From positions 122,165 to 184,139 of the forward strand of contig CAJTLU010000006.1 in NCBI GenBank assembly GCA_910577175.1: 61,975 nt of DNA, read 5' to 3'. Position 1 is the first letter of the stretch, and each line of letters starts with the position of its first letter. The stretch is from an uncultured Lachnospiraceae bacterium. Lineage in GTDB: Bacteria > Bacillota > Clostridia > Lachnospirales > Lachnospiraceae. Position numbers and translations under genes: made by a program. The notes under the pieces are model-generated. The model was not told where the DNA came from, made no database searches, and worked only from the letters and a program-made list of their open reading frames with translations. This document shows, piece after piece, positions 7,417 through 16,539 of the stretch.

Positions 7417-7827
7417 CTACAGATTCTCTGCGATTTTCTCTGCCAGCTCTGCCGCTTCCCCGTCCTCATAGCTTTTCGTTTCCCACGGAATTGTTACGCC
7501 GTCTGCCACATAGCGCGGAATCATATGAATATGCAGATGGAACACGCTCTGTCCGGCTGCTTCCCCATTATTCTGAAGCACATTAATTCCATCACAGGAG
7601 AGGGTCTTTCCGATAGCGCCCGAAATGCGCTTTACCACCGGAAGCGCTGCGGAAAGTACCGCATCGTCCGCCTCTGTCAGATTTTTTATATGTGCCTTCG
7701 GAAGCAGCAGCACATGCCCCTTTGCTGCCGGTGCGATATCCAGAATCGCACGGAAATTCGCATCCTCATATACCGTCGCGGACGGTATTTCTCCGTTTGC
7801 AATCTTACAAAAAATACAATTCTCCAT
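7417..7827 (-). CDS. HIT family (histidine triad) nucleotide-binding protein
   Basis: 136 residues, standard for the HIT/Hint branch. It starts CIFCKIANGEIPS with the two cysteines common in bacterial members, has GHVLLLPKAH, and ends with the catalytic triad HLHIHMIP. It hydrolyses nucleotide phosphoramidates or adenylated compounds. The start at 7827 (MENCIFCK) follows GGAGG with good spacing; the frame open to 7848 lacks support. It lies 29 bases after the reductase/SCP2 gene and is probably co-transcribed with it. Confidence 0.95.
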   Translation of the reverse strand: MENCIFCKIANGEIPSATVYEDANFRAILDIAPAAKGHVLLLPKAHIKNLTEADDAVLSAALPVVKRISGAIGKTLSCDGINVLQNNGEAAGQSVFHLHIHMIPRYVADGVTIPWETKSYEDGEAAELAEKIAENL

Positions 7828-7856
7828 CTTTTTTCCTCCGATTTTCATCTTATTTC

Positions 7857-8867
7857 CTATACCAGTGTCTGGAAGCGGAACATCATATCAAACTGCCGAA
7901 GCAGCTTAAAGTCTCCCTTTGCCGTAATATCGCCGGACATAAATGCGCCCTGGAATGTTACCCTGCCATTGACGATATTCTCCATTACCGTACGGGTCAG
8001 CCGGGCGGTCACATCAGCCTGCACCGCCTCTTCGGTGTAACTGCAAAACAGCTTGCCCTCTTTAATCTCTATCAGCAACGTCCGTCCGTTATCCTCAAAA
8101 TGCAGCGTATAGGACACCGTTATCTTTTCCTCCGGCGCATGATAATTCGTCCGCAGGCTTGCAAGGAACTCCATCTTCGGGTTCATACCTGCGCTGCTTT
8201 TCTCCAGCATTCCCTTAAACATCTGGGAAAGCTCCTCTATATCCTCCTTCTGGCGCTTTACATATTTATCATTTGAAACATACTTTGATAAGTCCTCGCT
8301 CTCCTGCGGCGTCAGTGGAATCGGCACCGTTGCAATGCTCTGCTTTACCAGTCCCCATCCGGTCGGCAGCTGTATCTCCTTTCTGGATACCGTGCGGTAA
8401 AAGCTCTCTGCCTTTTCTTCAATTATCTTTGCGTAATCGGTATTCGTTTCAAATTCCACCTGATTTTCCACAAATGTACAGATGCCGTCTGTCACCTTCC
8501 CGCCAAGCAGCTCCCAGGAACTGCGGAGTGCAATCTCCGCCTGCCGTTCTCCACAGGTAGTCGCCACTACGACCGGCATCATATACATGTTCTGCAGCTT
8601 CTTTTTATCCGCATACAGCCAGCAGGCATCCAAAAACTGCTGCATATAGCCTCCGATACCATACCATTCAAGCGGCACGGCAAGCACTACGCCATCCACC
8701 TCCTTGATGCTGCCGGACAGCGCTGCAATCTCATTTTTCTGTTCATACAGATTATAGCGGCGCACCTGCACGTTTAATTCCTGAAATACCTCGACCAGCT
8801 TATTGACTACATAAATCGTCGTATCCTCAATTACACCCCGTCCTCCGTAATAAACCGCTATTTTCAT
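7857..8867 (-). CDS. Flavodoxin-like NAD(P)H oxidoreductase fused to SCP2 domain
   Basis: 336 residues. Residues 1-~170 form a flavodoxin-like fold: a KIAVYYGGRG start, then VDGVVLAVPLEWYGIGGYMQQFLDAC typical of NAD(P)H-dependent FMN reductases. A helical linker follows (about 200-235). Residues ~245-336 look like a sterol carrier protein 2 (SCP2) domain, with ITVSYTLHF and a C-terminal stretch NGRVTFQGAFMSGDITAKGD. SCP2 domains bind lipid-like ligands, so the enzyme may reduce a hydrophobic substrate held by its own tail; this is inference. ATG at 8867 has GGAGGTGG upstream. Confidence 0.88.
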   Translation of the reverse strand: MKIAVYYGGRGVIEDTTIYVVNKLVEVFQELNVQVRRYNLYEQKNEIAALSGSIKEVDGVVLAVPLEWYGIGGYMQQFLDACWLYADKKKLQNMYMMPVVVATTCGERQAEIALRSSWELLGGKVTDGICTFVENQVEFETNTDYAKIIEEKAESFYRTVSRKEIQLPTGWGLVKQSIATVPIPLTPQESEDLSKYVSNDKYVKRQKEDIEELSQMFKGMLEKSSAGMNPKMEFLASLRTNYHAPEEKITVSYTLHFEDNGRTLLIEIKEGKLFCSYTEEAVQADVTARLTRTVMENIVNGRVTFQGAFMSGDITAKGDFKLLRQFDMMFRFQTLV

Positions 8868-8883
8868 GTTCCACCTCCGTGAA

Positions 8884-9519
8884 TTACTCCTTTGTTCTCT
8901 GTTCCCCGCCCTGCCGTCTCCGCAGATACATGCAGTAGCCGGCGCCTAACGCGGCTCCCGCAAAAAAGCCTCCGAAATGTGCGGCATGTCCTACGCTTTT
9001 ATTAAAAATATTCCCAAACAGCAGCAAAAAGACCATCAGCGGAAGCCGTCGGCGTTCTTCTCCCGGCACCTTATCCCGCAAAAGCAGGAGTATTGCCGAA
9101 AACGCGCCAAGCAGACCATATACCGCGCCGGATGCTCCGGCTGCAAACACTATTTCTGCATTTTCACCTACAATAACACTATTATATATGATTAATGCAG
9201 CGTCTGCAAGAAGTCCCGAGACAAAGTACAAAATAAAAAACCGGAGTCTTCCAAAAAACGGCTCCAAAATCGCACCGGAAAAATACAGCATCAGCATGTT
9301 AAACATGACATGCTCTATGTTAAAATGATAAAACATCGAGGTAAACAGCCGCCAATACTCTCCCTCCTCCAGAACAAGCGCCGGATTCAGCGCCATAAAC
9401 GCGACGACCCTTTCCTGTTCCTGAAAAAACACAAAATCAGCGATTAGAAAAACTATTGCATTGACAATTACCAGAAGTGTAGTAATCAAAGGGAGTCTCT
9501 TTTTCTCTTCCACATTCAT
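8884..9519 (-). CDS. Rhomboid family intramembrane serine protease
   Basis: Cleaves membrane proteins within the bilayer. Catalytic signatures are present: GASGAVYGLLG (serine, GxSG) and the histidine in VGHAAHFGGFFAG of the last core helix, plus the HVMFNM motif in helix 2. About six or seven membrane segments and a basic C-terminal tail are seen. The start is taken at 9519 (MNVEEKKR), with CGGAGA 8 bases upstream. An in-frame ATG at 9528 and a TTG at 9540 are alternatives. It lies 45 bases downstream of oppF, so it may be the last gene of the opp transcript. Confidence 0.92.
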   Translation of the reverse strand: MNVEEKKRLPLITTLLVIVNAIVFLIADFVFFQEQERVVAFMALNPALVLEEGEYWRLFTSMFYHFNIEHVMFNMLMLYFSGAILEPFFGRLRFFILYFVSGLLADAALIIYNSVIVGENAEIVFAAGASGAVYGLLGAFSAILLLLRDKVPGEERRRLPLMVFLLLFGNIFNKSVGHAAHFGGFFAGAALGAGYCMYLRRRQGGEQRTKE

Positions 9520-9564
9520 TTGTTCCATCTCCGTTTCCAAAGCTTCCTGCTCCTCTCATCCGCA

Positions 9565-10536
9565 CTATCCCCCAAGCGGATGATGACATGCCGCAAAATG
9601 TCCCGGTACAATCTCCAAAAGCTCCGGCTCCTTCTCACGGCACCGTTTTGTACAGTACGCACATCGTGTATGGAACCGGCAACCCGAAGGTGGATGAATG
9701 GGACTCGGGATATCTCCTTCCAGTATAACTGTTTTTTTGCTTTCATTCAAGTCTGTAGAAGGAATTGCGGAAAGGAGTGCCTCCGTATACGGGTGCAGGG
9801 GCCTTCGAAATAATTCTTCCGTTTCCGAAAGCTCCGCAAGAACACCAAGATACATGACTCCGATGCGGTCGCTGATATGACGCACTACGCCTAAATCATG
9901 GGAAATAAAAAGATAAGTAAGCCCGTCCTGCTCCTTTAAATCCAAGAGAAGATTCAGTATCTGCGCCTGTACGGAAACATCCAACGCAGAAACCGCCTCA
10001 TCACAGACTACAAAACGCGGCTTTCTTGCCAGTGCGCGGGCAATCCCGATACGCTGCCGCTGTCCTCCGGAAAACTGGTGCGGATAACGGTTGATAAAAT
10101 ACGGCGCTAGTCCGCAGCGTTCCATAATCCTTAATATATACTCCCTGCGGCAGACAGGTGTCATTTTTTCCAGTCCCTCCCCGATAATCTGCCCGACATT
10201 TTTCCGCGGGTCCAGCGAAGAGTATGGGTCCTGGAACACCATCTGGAGCTCCCGCCGGAGCGGGCGCAGCTCCTTTTCCTTTAAGCCGGAAAGCACAATC
10301 TCCCTTCCGTCCCGGAAATAGCTGACACTCCCTTCCGTGGGCGGAAAAAAACGCAGCACGCCTCTCCCGAAGGTAGACTTGCCGCAGCCGGATTCTCCTA
10401 CAAGCCCAAGGGTTTCCCCCTGAAAAATCTCCAGGTCAATCCCGTCATTGGCGCGCAGAAGCTCCTGCTTTCTCCCGTTTTTCACCGGAAAATACTTTTT
10501 CCACCCTTTTACACGAAGCAGTACCTTCTGTTCCAT
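9565..10536 (-). CDS. oppF: Oligopeptide ABC transporter ATPase OppF
   Basis: 323 residues, normal length. Walker A GESGCGKST, Q-loop MVFQDPYSSLDPR, signature FSGGQRQRIGIARAL, Walker B FVVCDEAVSALD, switch ISHDL. The C-terminal oligopeptide/dipeptide domain carries CRFHTRCAYCTKRC, the cysteine cluster of Opp/Dpp ATPases. The Q-loop form PYSSLDPR is typical of the F subunit. AAGGAGG precedes the ATG. It is the last gene of oppABCDF and pairs with OppD to energise uptake. Confidence 0.95.
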   Translation of the reverse strand: MEQKVLLRVKGWKKYFPVKNGRKQELLRANDGIDLEIFQGETLGLVGESGCGKSTFGRGVLRFFPPTEGSVSYFRDGREIVLSGLKEKELRPLRRELQMVFQDPYSSLDPRKNVGQIIGEGLEKMTPVCRREYILRIMERCGLAPYFINRYPHQFSGGQRQRIGIARALARKPRFVVCDEAVSALDVSVQAQILNLLLDLKEQDGLTYLFISHDLGVVRHISDRIGVMYLGVLAELSETEELFRRPLHPYTEALLSAIPSTDLNESKKTVILEGDIPSPIHPPSGCRFHTRCAYCTKRCREKEPELLEIVPGHFAACHHPLGG

Positions 10537-10550
10537 TGTCCGCCTCCTTA

Positions 10551-11516
10551 CTACGCATCACGGTAACACCGGATGGTATGCCCCGGTTCCACGGAATAAA
10601 CGGACGGCTCCTCCCGTTTACAGCATGGCATTGCATAGGGGCAGCGCGGCGCAAAACTGCAGCCCTCCCGAAGCATCTGCGGATGCGGCACCGCCCCCTC
10701 AATCACCGGAAGCCTTCCGCCCTTTGCCGCACTTCCCGGCAAAGAAGCCATCAGCGCTTCCGTATAAGGATGCTTCGGGGCTTCTCTTTGAAAAAGCCGT
10801 TCCACTGGCACCTGCTCCACAATCTTTCCGCAGTACATGACCGCAACCTCATCCGCCATTTCCCTGACTACCCCGAGGTCATGTGTAATAAATAGAATTG
10901 CCGTCCCCTGTTCCTCTTTCAATTCGTTCATCAACCTTAATATCTGCGCCTGTATGGTAACGTCTAACGCGGTTGTCGGCTCATCCGCAATCAAAAGCTT
11001 CGGCCTGCAGGCCAGTGCCATTGCAATCATCACCCTCTGACGCATTCCGCCGGATAGCTGATGCGGATACTGCTTTGCTGTAACCTCCGGGTTTGGAATC
11101 CGTACCAGCCGGAGCATCTCTGCCGCTGCCCGCTCCGCTTCTCTTTTCCTAAGCTTCTGATGAACCCGGAATGGCTCCGCCACCTGGCGCCTTATCGTAA
11201 ATACCGGATTCAGACTTGTCATAGGCTCCTGAAAAATAACAGAAATCCGGTTGCCGCGGATATGGCGCATCTCCTTTTTTGATGCCAGCGCAAGATTCTT
11301 TCCTTCAAACCGGATTTCACCGCCTGTAATTTTTCCGTTCCCGGAAAGAAGTCCCAGAATACTCATGGCAGATACGCTTTTCCCGGAGCCGCTTTCCCCC
11401 ACGATGCCAAGCGTTTTCCCTTCTTCCAGTACATAGGAGACTCCGTCTACCGCTTTCACCGCTCCCTTCTTCGTCATAAAAACAGTCTGCAGCTCCTTTA
11501 CTTCCAGTAATGCCAT
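10551..11516 (-). CDS. oppD: Oligopeptide ABC transporter ATPase OppD
   Basis: 321 residues with Walker A GESGSGKS, Q-loop IFQEPMTSLNP typical of the D subunit, signature LSGGMRQRVMIAMAL, Walker B LLIADEPTTALD, and the C-terminal cysteine motif CSFAPRCPYAMPCC. It lies 8 bases after oppC and 14 before oppF. Function and partners are as for other Opp systems: ATP-driven import of peptides delivered by OppA. Confidence 0.95.
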   Translation of the reverse strand: MALLEVKELQTVFMTKKGAVKAVDGVSYVLEEGKTLGIVGESGSGKSVSAMSILGLLSGNGKITGGEIRFEGKNLALASKKEMRHIRGNRISVIFQEPMTSLNPVFTIRRQVAEPFRVHQKLRKREAERAAAEMLRLVRIPNPEVTAKQYPHQLSGGMRQRVMIAMALACRPKLLIADEPTTALDVTIQAQILRLMNELKEEQGTAILFITHDLGVVREMADEVAVMYCGKIVEQVPVERLFQREAPKHPYTEALMASLPGSAAKGGRLPVIEGAVPHPQMLREGCSFAPRCPYAMPCCKREEPSVYSVEPGHTIRCYRDA

Positions 11517-11523
11517 AACCGCC

Positions 11524-13269
11524 CTACCTTTCCTCAGTTTTAGGGTCTAATGCATCCCGCAGACCGTCGCCCGCCAGATGAATACAAACCGTACAGATGG
11601 CAAATACCACGGCAGGAAACACCCAGCGCCACCAGTAGCTCCGGATTACCGTCGAATTATTCGCCCCGCTCAGCATATTCCCCCAGGTCGGCTGCGGCGG
11701 CATTACGCCGAACCCCAGATAGGAAAGCGAAGACTCCGTCAGCATACAGGTAGCAAAATCCAGCGTCGCACTTACAATAATCACGGAAAGCACATTTGGA
11801 ATCACATGCCGGAATACAATAACCGCTTCCCGTACACCGACAGAACGTGCCGCCGTAACAAACTCCTTTTCCCGCTCCGCGAGCACCTGCGCCCGCACAA
11901 GCCTTGCCAGACCCGGCCAGTTCAGTACGCCCAGCACTACCATAATCAGCAGAATCCGGCTGTTTTCCGTCATGGAAGAACCGATAACAGAGGAAAGTAT
12001 CATTGCAAAGGGAAGAAACGGAAGTGCGCTCACAATCTCTGTAAACCGCTGCAAAAGCAAATCTACTTTCCCGCCAAAGTACCCGGAAATCCCGCCGATA
12101 ATTACCCCGAGCACCGTGGAAATTACAACTGCGGCTGCGCCTACCGTCATTGTCATACGTCCGCCGTTCAAAAGCCTCACAAAAATATCCCTTCCAAACT
12201 CGTCTGTCCCGCAAAAATATCCCTTTAGTCCCCACGTTTCGACACTTCCGTCCTCATAAAGCGCATAATTCTGATAACTGCCGCAAAATACGTCTACCAC
12301 CTTTGTCTTTTTCCTCTTTGGAGGACTTGCCTGCCGAAAGGAATTATCACCCCAGGAGAGAATCTCTCCCGCTTTCGTTACTGCCGTATAATGATATCTT
12401 CCTCCAACAAGCTTCACAAACTCCCCGCCCGCCTCCGGCACCCTCTCCTCTCCTTTTACACAGTTCCCCCAGACAAGTGCCGTGCCGTCCTCAAACACCG
12501 CTGCCACCGTCTGGGCAGTAGCGGCAAGGTCTGCCACGCCGCCCTGCCTTGCCCTCTCCGGAATATCCGAAACCGCAGTCTCCTTTCTTCCGGTATACGC
12601 CACGGTTCCGTCCTCTAAAAGTACCGCGTAAGCAAACCCTGTAAATACAAGCTTCCGGATTCTCCCCTGATATTCTTCTTTTATTTGAATGTCACATAAA
12701 TTTTCATTGCCCCAGAGATATGCCCTCCCATTTTCATCTACCACGGCAGAGCACTGATTCCCTGCGGCAATCTGTACAATCCTGTCCGCATTCTTCAACG
12801 CCTCCGGAATATCTCCCTGTCCCAGCCTTGTATTGCCCCAGACAAAGATGCGGTTATCTTCGGAAAGCGCCACTACATGGTCGTTTCCGGCAGCTACTGC
12901 AGTAATAACGCTATCCTGTACCTCCTGTGGAATTTCCGCCACATCCGTCGTACCGGTCACCTGACCGTGTCCCCAGACAAATACCTTCCCCTCCGTTGAC
13001 AGTCCGACCGAAAACGTCGCACCTACCACGATATCCGCAAGCTTTCCTTCCAACTCCGACGGCAGCTTCATCAGACTCCGTCCTGGCGGTACATTCGCCT
13101 GCGTGGACTCCGAATAGGACAAATCCAATGGAAAAAAGAACGGTCCTGCCAGCATAACAAGAAAAATAAGCAAAAAAATAACCGCGCCCGCCATAGCGGC
13201 CTTGTTCTCTGAAAACCTCCGGCAGACGGTCCAAAGAGGAGTCTGCACTGCTTCCTCATTCTTCTTCAT
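11524..13269 (-). CDS. oppC: OppC permease with inserted RCC1-like beta-propeller
   Basis: 581 residues, almost twice the ~300 usual for OppC. After TM1 (AAMAGAVIFLLIFLVML) about 275 extra residues are inserted before the conserved GTDEFGRDIFVRLLNGGR. The standard permease core then continues to the EAA-type loop (EFVTAARSVGVREAVIVFRHVIP) and the C-terminus. The insert has about seven repeats of the form VAAGNDHVVALSEDNRIFVWG, the RCC1/BLIP-II pattern (G-x-x-H-x-x-A-L then G-x-V-x-x-W-G). It lies in the loop between TM1 and TM2, which faces outside where OppA docks. The start at 13269 (ATG, AAGGAG 6 bases upstream) is preferred over a GTG at 13296 inside oppB. The frame is continuous, so this is not an assembly join. 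Confidence 0.93.
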   Translation of the reverse strand: MKKNEEAVQTPLWTVCRRFSENKAAMAGAVIFLLIFLVMLAGPFFFPLDLSYSESTQANVPPGRSLMKLPSELEGKLADIVVGATFSVGLSTEGKVFVWGHGQVTGTTDVAEIPQEVQDSVITAVAAGNDHVVALSEDNRIFVWGNTRLGQGDIPEALKNADRIVQIAAGNQCSAVVDENGRAYLWGNENLCDIQIKEEYQGRIRKLVFTGFAYAVLLEDGTVAYTGRKETAVSDIPERARQGGVADLAATAQTVAAVFEDGTALVWGNCVKGEERVPEAGGEFVKLVGGRYHYTAVTKAGEILSWGDNSFRQASPPKRKKTKVVDVFCGSYQNYALYEDGSVETWGLKGYFCGTDEFGRDIFVRLLNGGRMTMTVGAAAVVISTVLGVIIGGISGYFGGKVDLLLQRFTEIVSALPFLPFAMILSSVIGSSMTENSRILLIMVVLGVLNWPGLARLVRAQVLAEREKEFVTAARSVGVREAVIVFRHVIPNVLSVIIVSATLDFATCMLTESSLSYLGFGVMPPQPTWGNMLSGANNSTVIRSYWWRWVFPAVVFAICTVCIHLAGDGLRDALDPKTEER

Positions 13270-13282
13270 TCCGTTCTCCTTG

Positions 13283-14281
13283 TTATCCTGCCACACGAAT
13301 CCGCGGATCTACCACACCGTAAATCAAATCAAGAAACAGATTTCCCGCCAGACTGATTACTACATAAAACATCTGCGCCGCTAACACTAGCTCATAATCC
13401 TTCTGCATCAGCGCATCATATAAAAGCTTTCCGACACCGTTCAGCCCGAAAATGTTTTCAATAATCAAAGAACCCCCGAAAATACCAAGAAACCAGCTGA
13501 TAATCAGCGCAATGACCGGTAAAAGAGCATTCCGCCATGCATGGGAAAAAATAACGACCCGCTCAGGAAGTCCCTTTGCACGGGCAGTACGGATATAATC
13601 CTGTCCCAGCGCATCCACCATTGCCGTTCTTACATAACGCGTCATGCCGCCAAGCGAACCGGCGGTCATCACCAAAAGCGGCAATGCCATATATTTTATG
13701 CGGTCAATCAGCCAGCCGGACACAGAGGAAAATTCTGCTCCCGGCGTATTCATTCCGGAAACCGGAAACCAGCGCAGTACCACCGCAAATATATAAATAA
13801 ACAACAGCGCAATAATATAAACCGGCACGCCGTAACCGACCATCGTTACAATTTGTGTTACACGGTCAAACACCGAGTTTTTCTTTACGGCGCAGGCAAT
13901 TCCGAGCGGTATCGTAAGAGACAGCGCCAGAACGACCGACATCAGGTTTAAAATCACCGTATTCTGCATCGGCGCCACGATTACCTGCGCCACCGGCTGC
14001 CGGTACGACTGTGAATACCCGAAATTCCCGGTTAGCAGTCCGGCAATCCACCGGACATAGCGGAGCGGCAACGGCTTATCAAGTCCCAGACGAACCGTAA
14101 TAGCCTGCTTTTCTGCTTCAATCTGTTCCACTGTAAGATTTTTATTCTCTTTCACGAAATTTGCCAGCTCTGCTTTCACCGGGTCGCCCGGAATCAGATG
14201 GTACAAAAAGTAAAGCACTGCCGAAACAATCAAAAACACTGCCGCCATATACCACAGTCTCTTTACCACATACTTTACCAT
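13283..14281 (-). CDS. oppB: Oligopeptide ABC transporter permease OppB
   Basis: 332 residues, normal for OppB/DppB. The N-terminus is MVKYVVKRLWYM with TM1, then the HLIPGDPV motif of this family, an extracytoplasmic loop, five further membrane segments, and the EAA loop (DYIRTARAKGLPERVVIFSHAWRNALLPVI). The C-terminus VYGVVDPRIRV is typical. It pairs with the enlarged OppC. Because OppB is ordinary, the propeller insertion is confined to one permease. Confidence 0.96.
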   Translation of the reverse strand: MVKYVVKRLWYMAAVFLIVSAVLYFLYHLIPGDPVKAELANFVKENKNLTVEQIEAEKQAITVRLGLDKPLPLRYVRWIAGLLTGNFGYSQSYRQPVAQVIVAPMQNTVILNLMSVVLALSLTIPLGIACAVKKNSVFDRVTQIVTMVGYGVPVYIIALLFIYIFAVVLRWFPVSGMNTPGAEFSSVSGWLIDRIKYMALPLLVMTAGSLGGMTRYVRTAMVDALGQDYIRTARAKGLPERVVIFSHAWRNALLPVIALIISWFLGIFGGSLIIENIFGLNGVGKLLYDALMQKDYELVLAAQMFYVVISLAGNLFLDLIYGVVDPRIRVAG

Positions 14282-14373
14282 CGCATTTACCGTCCTGTTT
14301 CCAATATGCCCCTGCCTGAGTCCTATGAATTTTTTGAACGCCCCTGAAAAGTTTTAAGGACTGTATGCTCTCT

Positions 14374-14410
14374 GATTTTTGCATTTGTCCGAAGGACCGC
14401 GGTTTCTCAA
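14374..14410. repeat. Dispersed repeat, truncated copy C
   Basis: GATTTTTGCATTTGTCCGAA followed by GGACCG matches the left end of copy B. It lies between oppA and oppB, inside the opp transcript. Confidence 0.55.
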
Positions 14411-14414
14411 TGTC

Positions 14415-16337
14415 CTACTCCTCTACCGTACAGTAAAGAATTGCATCCACTGCCTTCCATAAAGAGTTTACCTCATATCCCCGGATTTTATCACGAAACA
14501 CATCATAATAGGTATTAGAATAGAGCGGGAGCTCCGGTAGCAGCTCGTTATACCGGGCAATATACTCCACCCATATTTTCTGGTATTCTTCCTCATCCCC
14601 AGGCGCTACACCATATACCATATCCATGGAAAGCCGGTCTAACTCCGGATCGGACAGCCGCTGTACATTATAACCATACGCAATCAGATTCTCATCCTGC
14701 GTCCACTGGTAAGACTGGTCATAATATGCGGAAAAATCGCTTGCAAGATTGAACATATTATACGTTGGTATCTCATACTGCACTCCTTGGGAAACATCCC
14801 GCATCACCCAGTTCTGCAGCTCCGCAAACTGTACTGTTGTCCGGTTAATCCGGATACCCGCCGCTGCCGCTGCTTCTCCCTTTACTAACATGATGTCCAA
14901 AAGCTCGGAAATCGGATTATTCTCCGAAGAAAGCCATTCAATGACTAACGGCATCAGCTTCCTGCCGTCAGACAGACGTATAATTTTGTCCTCATACCCC
15001 GACATTTCATTTTCGCTTACTTCCTTATAACGCAGTCCTGACTGGTATGGCTTTCCGTCCACGCCATAAATCCAACCGCCTCTCTCTAACTCCTCCACCG
15101 CCTTTTCCTGACTGTAGGAATATGCGTTCAGGCGCCTATCCAGCTCCTCCTTTGCGGCCTTATACATCGGCATGGCAAGTCCGTACGGACCGTTTACTAC
15201 AGTTCCATACCCCTGACAGAACTGGCTCGCAAACTCCTCCCTGTTCAAAAGATAGGCAATGGCACGCCGGACCTCCACAAACTGCGTCGGCCCGAAATCA
15301 CATACAAATAAAAGCTTGCCGTACCCGTTCCGCTCATAGGAGACCGCTTCAAAACCCCCTGCCTCTACCATATCAAGCGCCGCGTTAATTTCTACACCCT
15401 CCGCCATCCCCGAAATCAAATCTACTTCTCCGGTTTTTAACATATCCAACTGCGTTTCGCTCTCCAGCTTAATATAAAAAATCTTTGCAATTTTAGGTCT
15501 TTTTCCTTCATAATTTCCAAGATAATAAGGGTTTGCCTCCAATACCGCCATTGCCGCAGACTTATCATAGCTTTTCAAGCTGTACGGGCCGCAGGAAACA
15601 CGGTTTTCCGAGTTCCACCGTGCAGCCTTTACCGTCTCCCTGATATCCTCTGTCGTCACATTTCCGCCAAGGTAAATACCGTCTCCGGCATCGAAAAGCT
15701 CTGCTCCTTCCGGAAGCCATACATGCATCGGATATGGAGACAGGCTTACCATCAGCTTATCATAATAGTATGGAAGCTTTTCTGCTGCCACTGTGACGGA
15801 AAAACGCCTGTCACCTAGTAGCCGGAGCCCCGTAAAGACCGGCATACTTCCATCGTAGTACGCATCATGTCCTACATAATCCTTGCCGGCATTCCCCGAA
15901 AGACCAAACGCTGCCGCACGCTCCTTGTCCGCAAATACAGCATAGAACCACAGATAGTCCTTTGCGGTTATTTCTGTCGAGTCATTCCAGTATAACCCGT
16001 CGTTCAGCACAAAGGTAAAGGTTTTGCTGCCATCCTCATTCGTTTTTTCAATTGCCAGCTTTACTACCGTTTTATCCCAGATAAACTCCCCGTCCTTTGT
16101 CTGCGCTACGGTATCGTAACCGGAAATCAGCTGCAATACATCCGAATCCGCACCATTGTTTGTCCAGAGTGTTTCCCAGTCGCCGCTCATCTGTGTGGTG
16201 CTTCCGATTATAATCTGTCCTTTTACCGTCTTATCTGAAAAAGGCGGATTTCCGTTATTTTTTCTGCCACAGCCAGTCGCGGAAACTATCATCATCGCCA
16301 TAAAAAATAAAAGCACAAAATATCGTCTCATTTTCAT
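14415..16337 (-). CDS. oppA: Oligopeptide-binding lipoprotein OppA
   Basis: 640 residues of the family-5 solute-binding class. The signal peptide (MKMRRYFVLLFFMAMMIV) ends in lipobox SATGC, so the mature protein is lipid-anchored outside the cell. Family features include the WNDSTEITAKDYLWFYAVFAD segment and VRRAIAYLLNREEFA. The start at 16337 follows AAAGGA; the frame open to 16376 is unsupported. As first gene of the operon it delivers peptides to OppBC. It is longer than E. coli OppA (~540). Confidence 0.93.
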   Translation of the reverse strand: MKMRRYFVLLFFMAMMIVSATGCGRKNNGNPPFSDKTVKGQIIIGSTTQMSGDWETLWTNNGADSDVLQLISGYDTVAQTKDGEFIWDKTVVKLAIEKTNEDGSKTFTFVLNDGLYWNDSTEITAKDYLWFYAVFADKERAAAFGLSGNAGKDYVGHDAYYDGSMPVFTGLRLLGDRRFSVTVAAEKLPYYYDKLMVSLSPYPMHVWLPEGAELFDAGDGIYLGGNVTTEDIRETVKAARWNSENRVSCGPYSLKSYDKSAAMAVLEANPYYLGNYEGKRPKIAKIFYIKLESETQLDMLKTGEVDLISGMAEGVEINAALDMVEAGGFEAVSYERNGYGKLLFVCDFGPTQFVEVRRAIAYLLNREEFASQFCQGYGTVVNGPYGLAMPMYKAAKEELDRRLNAYSYSQEKAVEELERGGWIYGVDGKPYQSGLRYKEVSENEMSGYEDKIIRLSDGRKLMPLVIEWLSSENNPISELLDIMLVKGEAAAAAGIRINRTTVQFAELQNWVMRDVSQGVQYEIPTYNMFNLASDFSAYYDQSYQWTQDENLIAYGYNVQRLSDPELDRLSMDMVYGVAPGDEEEYQKIWVEYIARYNELLPELPLYSNTYYDVFRDKIRGYEVNSLWKAVDAILYCTVEE

Positions 16338-16435
16338 ACCCGTTCCTTTCGCTTTGTTCAAGGTACAAAATATCACAACCGCACTCTTTCAGGCATATAG
16401 TTTACCCTTATCCGGGCTGTCCTATCAGTATTTCA

Positions 16436-16491
16436 GGAAAAAATAAGACAGGGTTCTCTCTGATGCAGATACTGCACCGGAAAGAACCCTG
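16436..16491 (-). terminator. Terminator of the Tad pilus operon
   Basis: Minus-strand stem CAGGGTTCT.../...GAACCCTG with a 3' TCTTATTTTTT run, 50 bases after the FHA gene and ahead of oppA. Confidence 0.8.
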
Positions 16492-16539
16492 CCGTTCTCT
16501 TTTGTACAAGTACAGTATAATACAAAAAAACCGAAAAAT

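Noticed and set aside
7387..8040. 217-codon plus-strand frame
   Set aside because: It is antisense to the HIT and reductase/SCP2 genes, which are well supported.
12223..13053. OppC extension as an assembly or frameshift artefact
   Set aside because: The reading frame is continuous across both junctions, the insert has regular repeats, and the flanking OppC segments are intact and in the right order.
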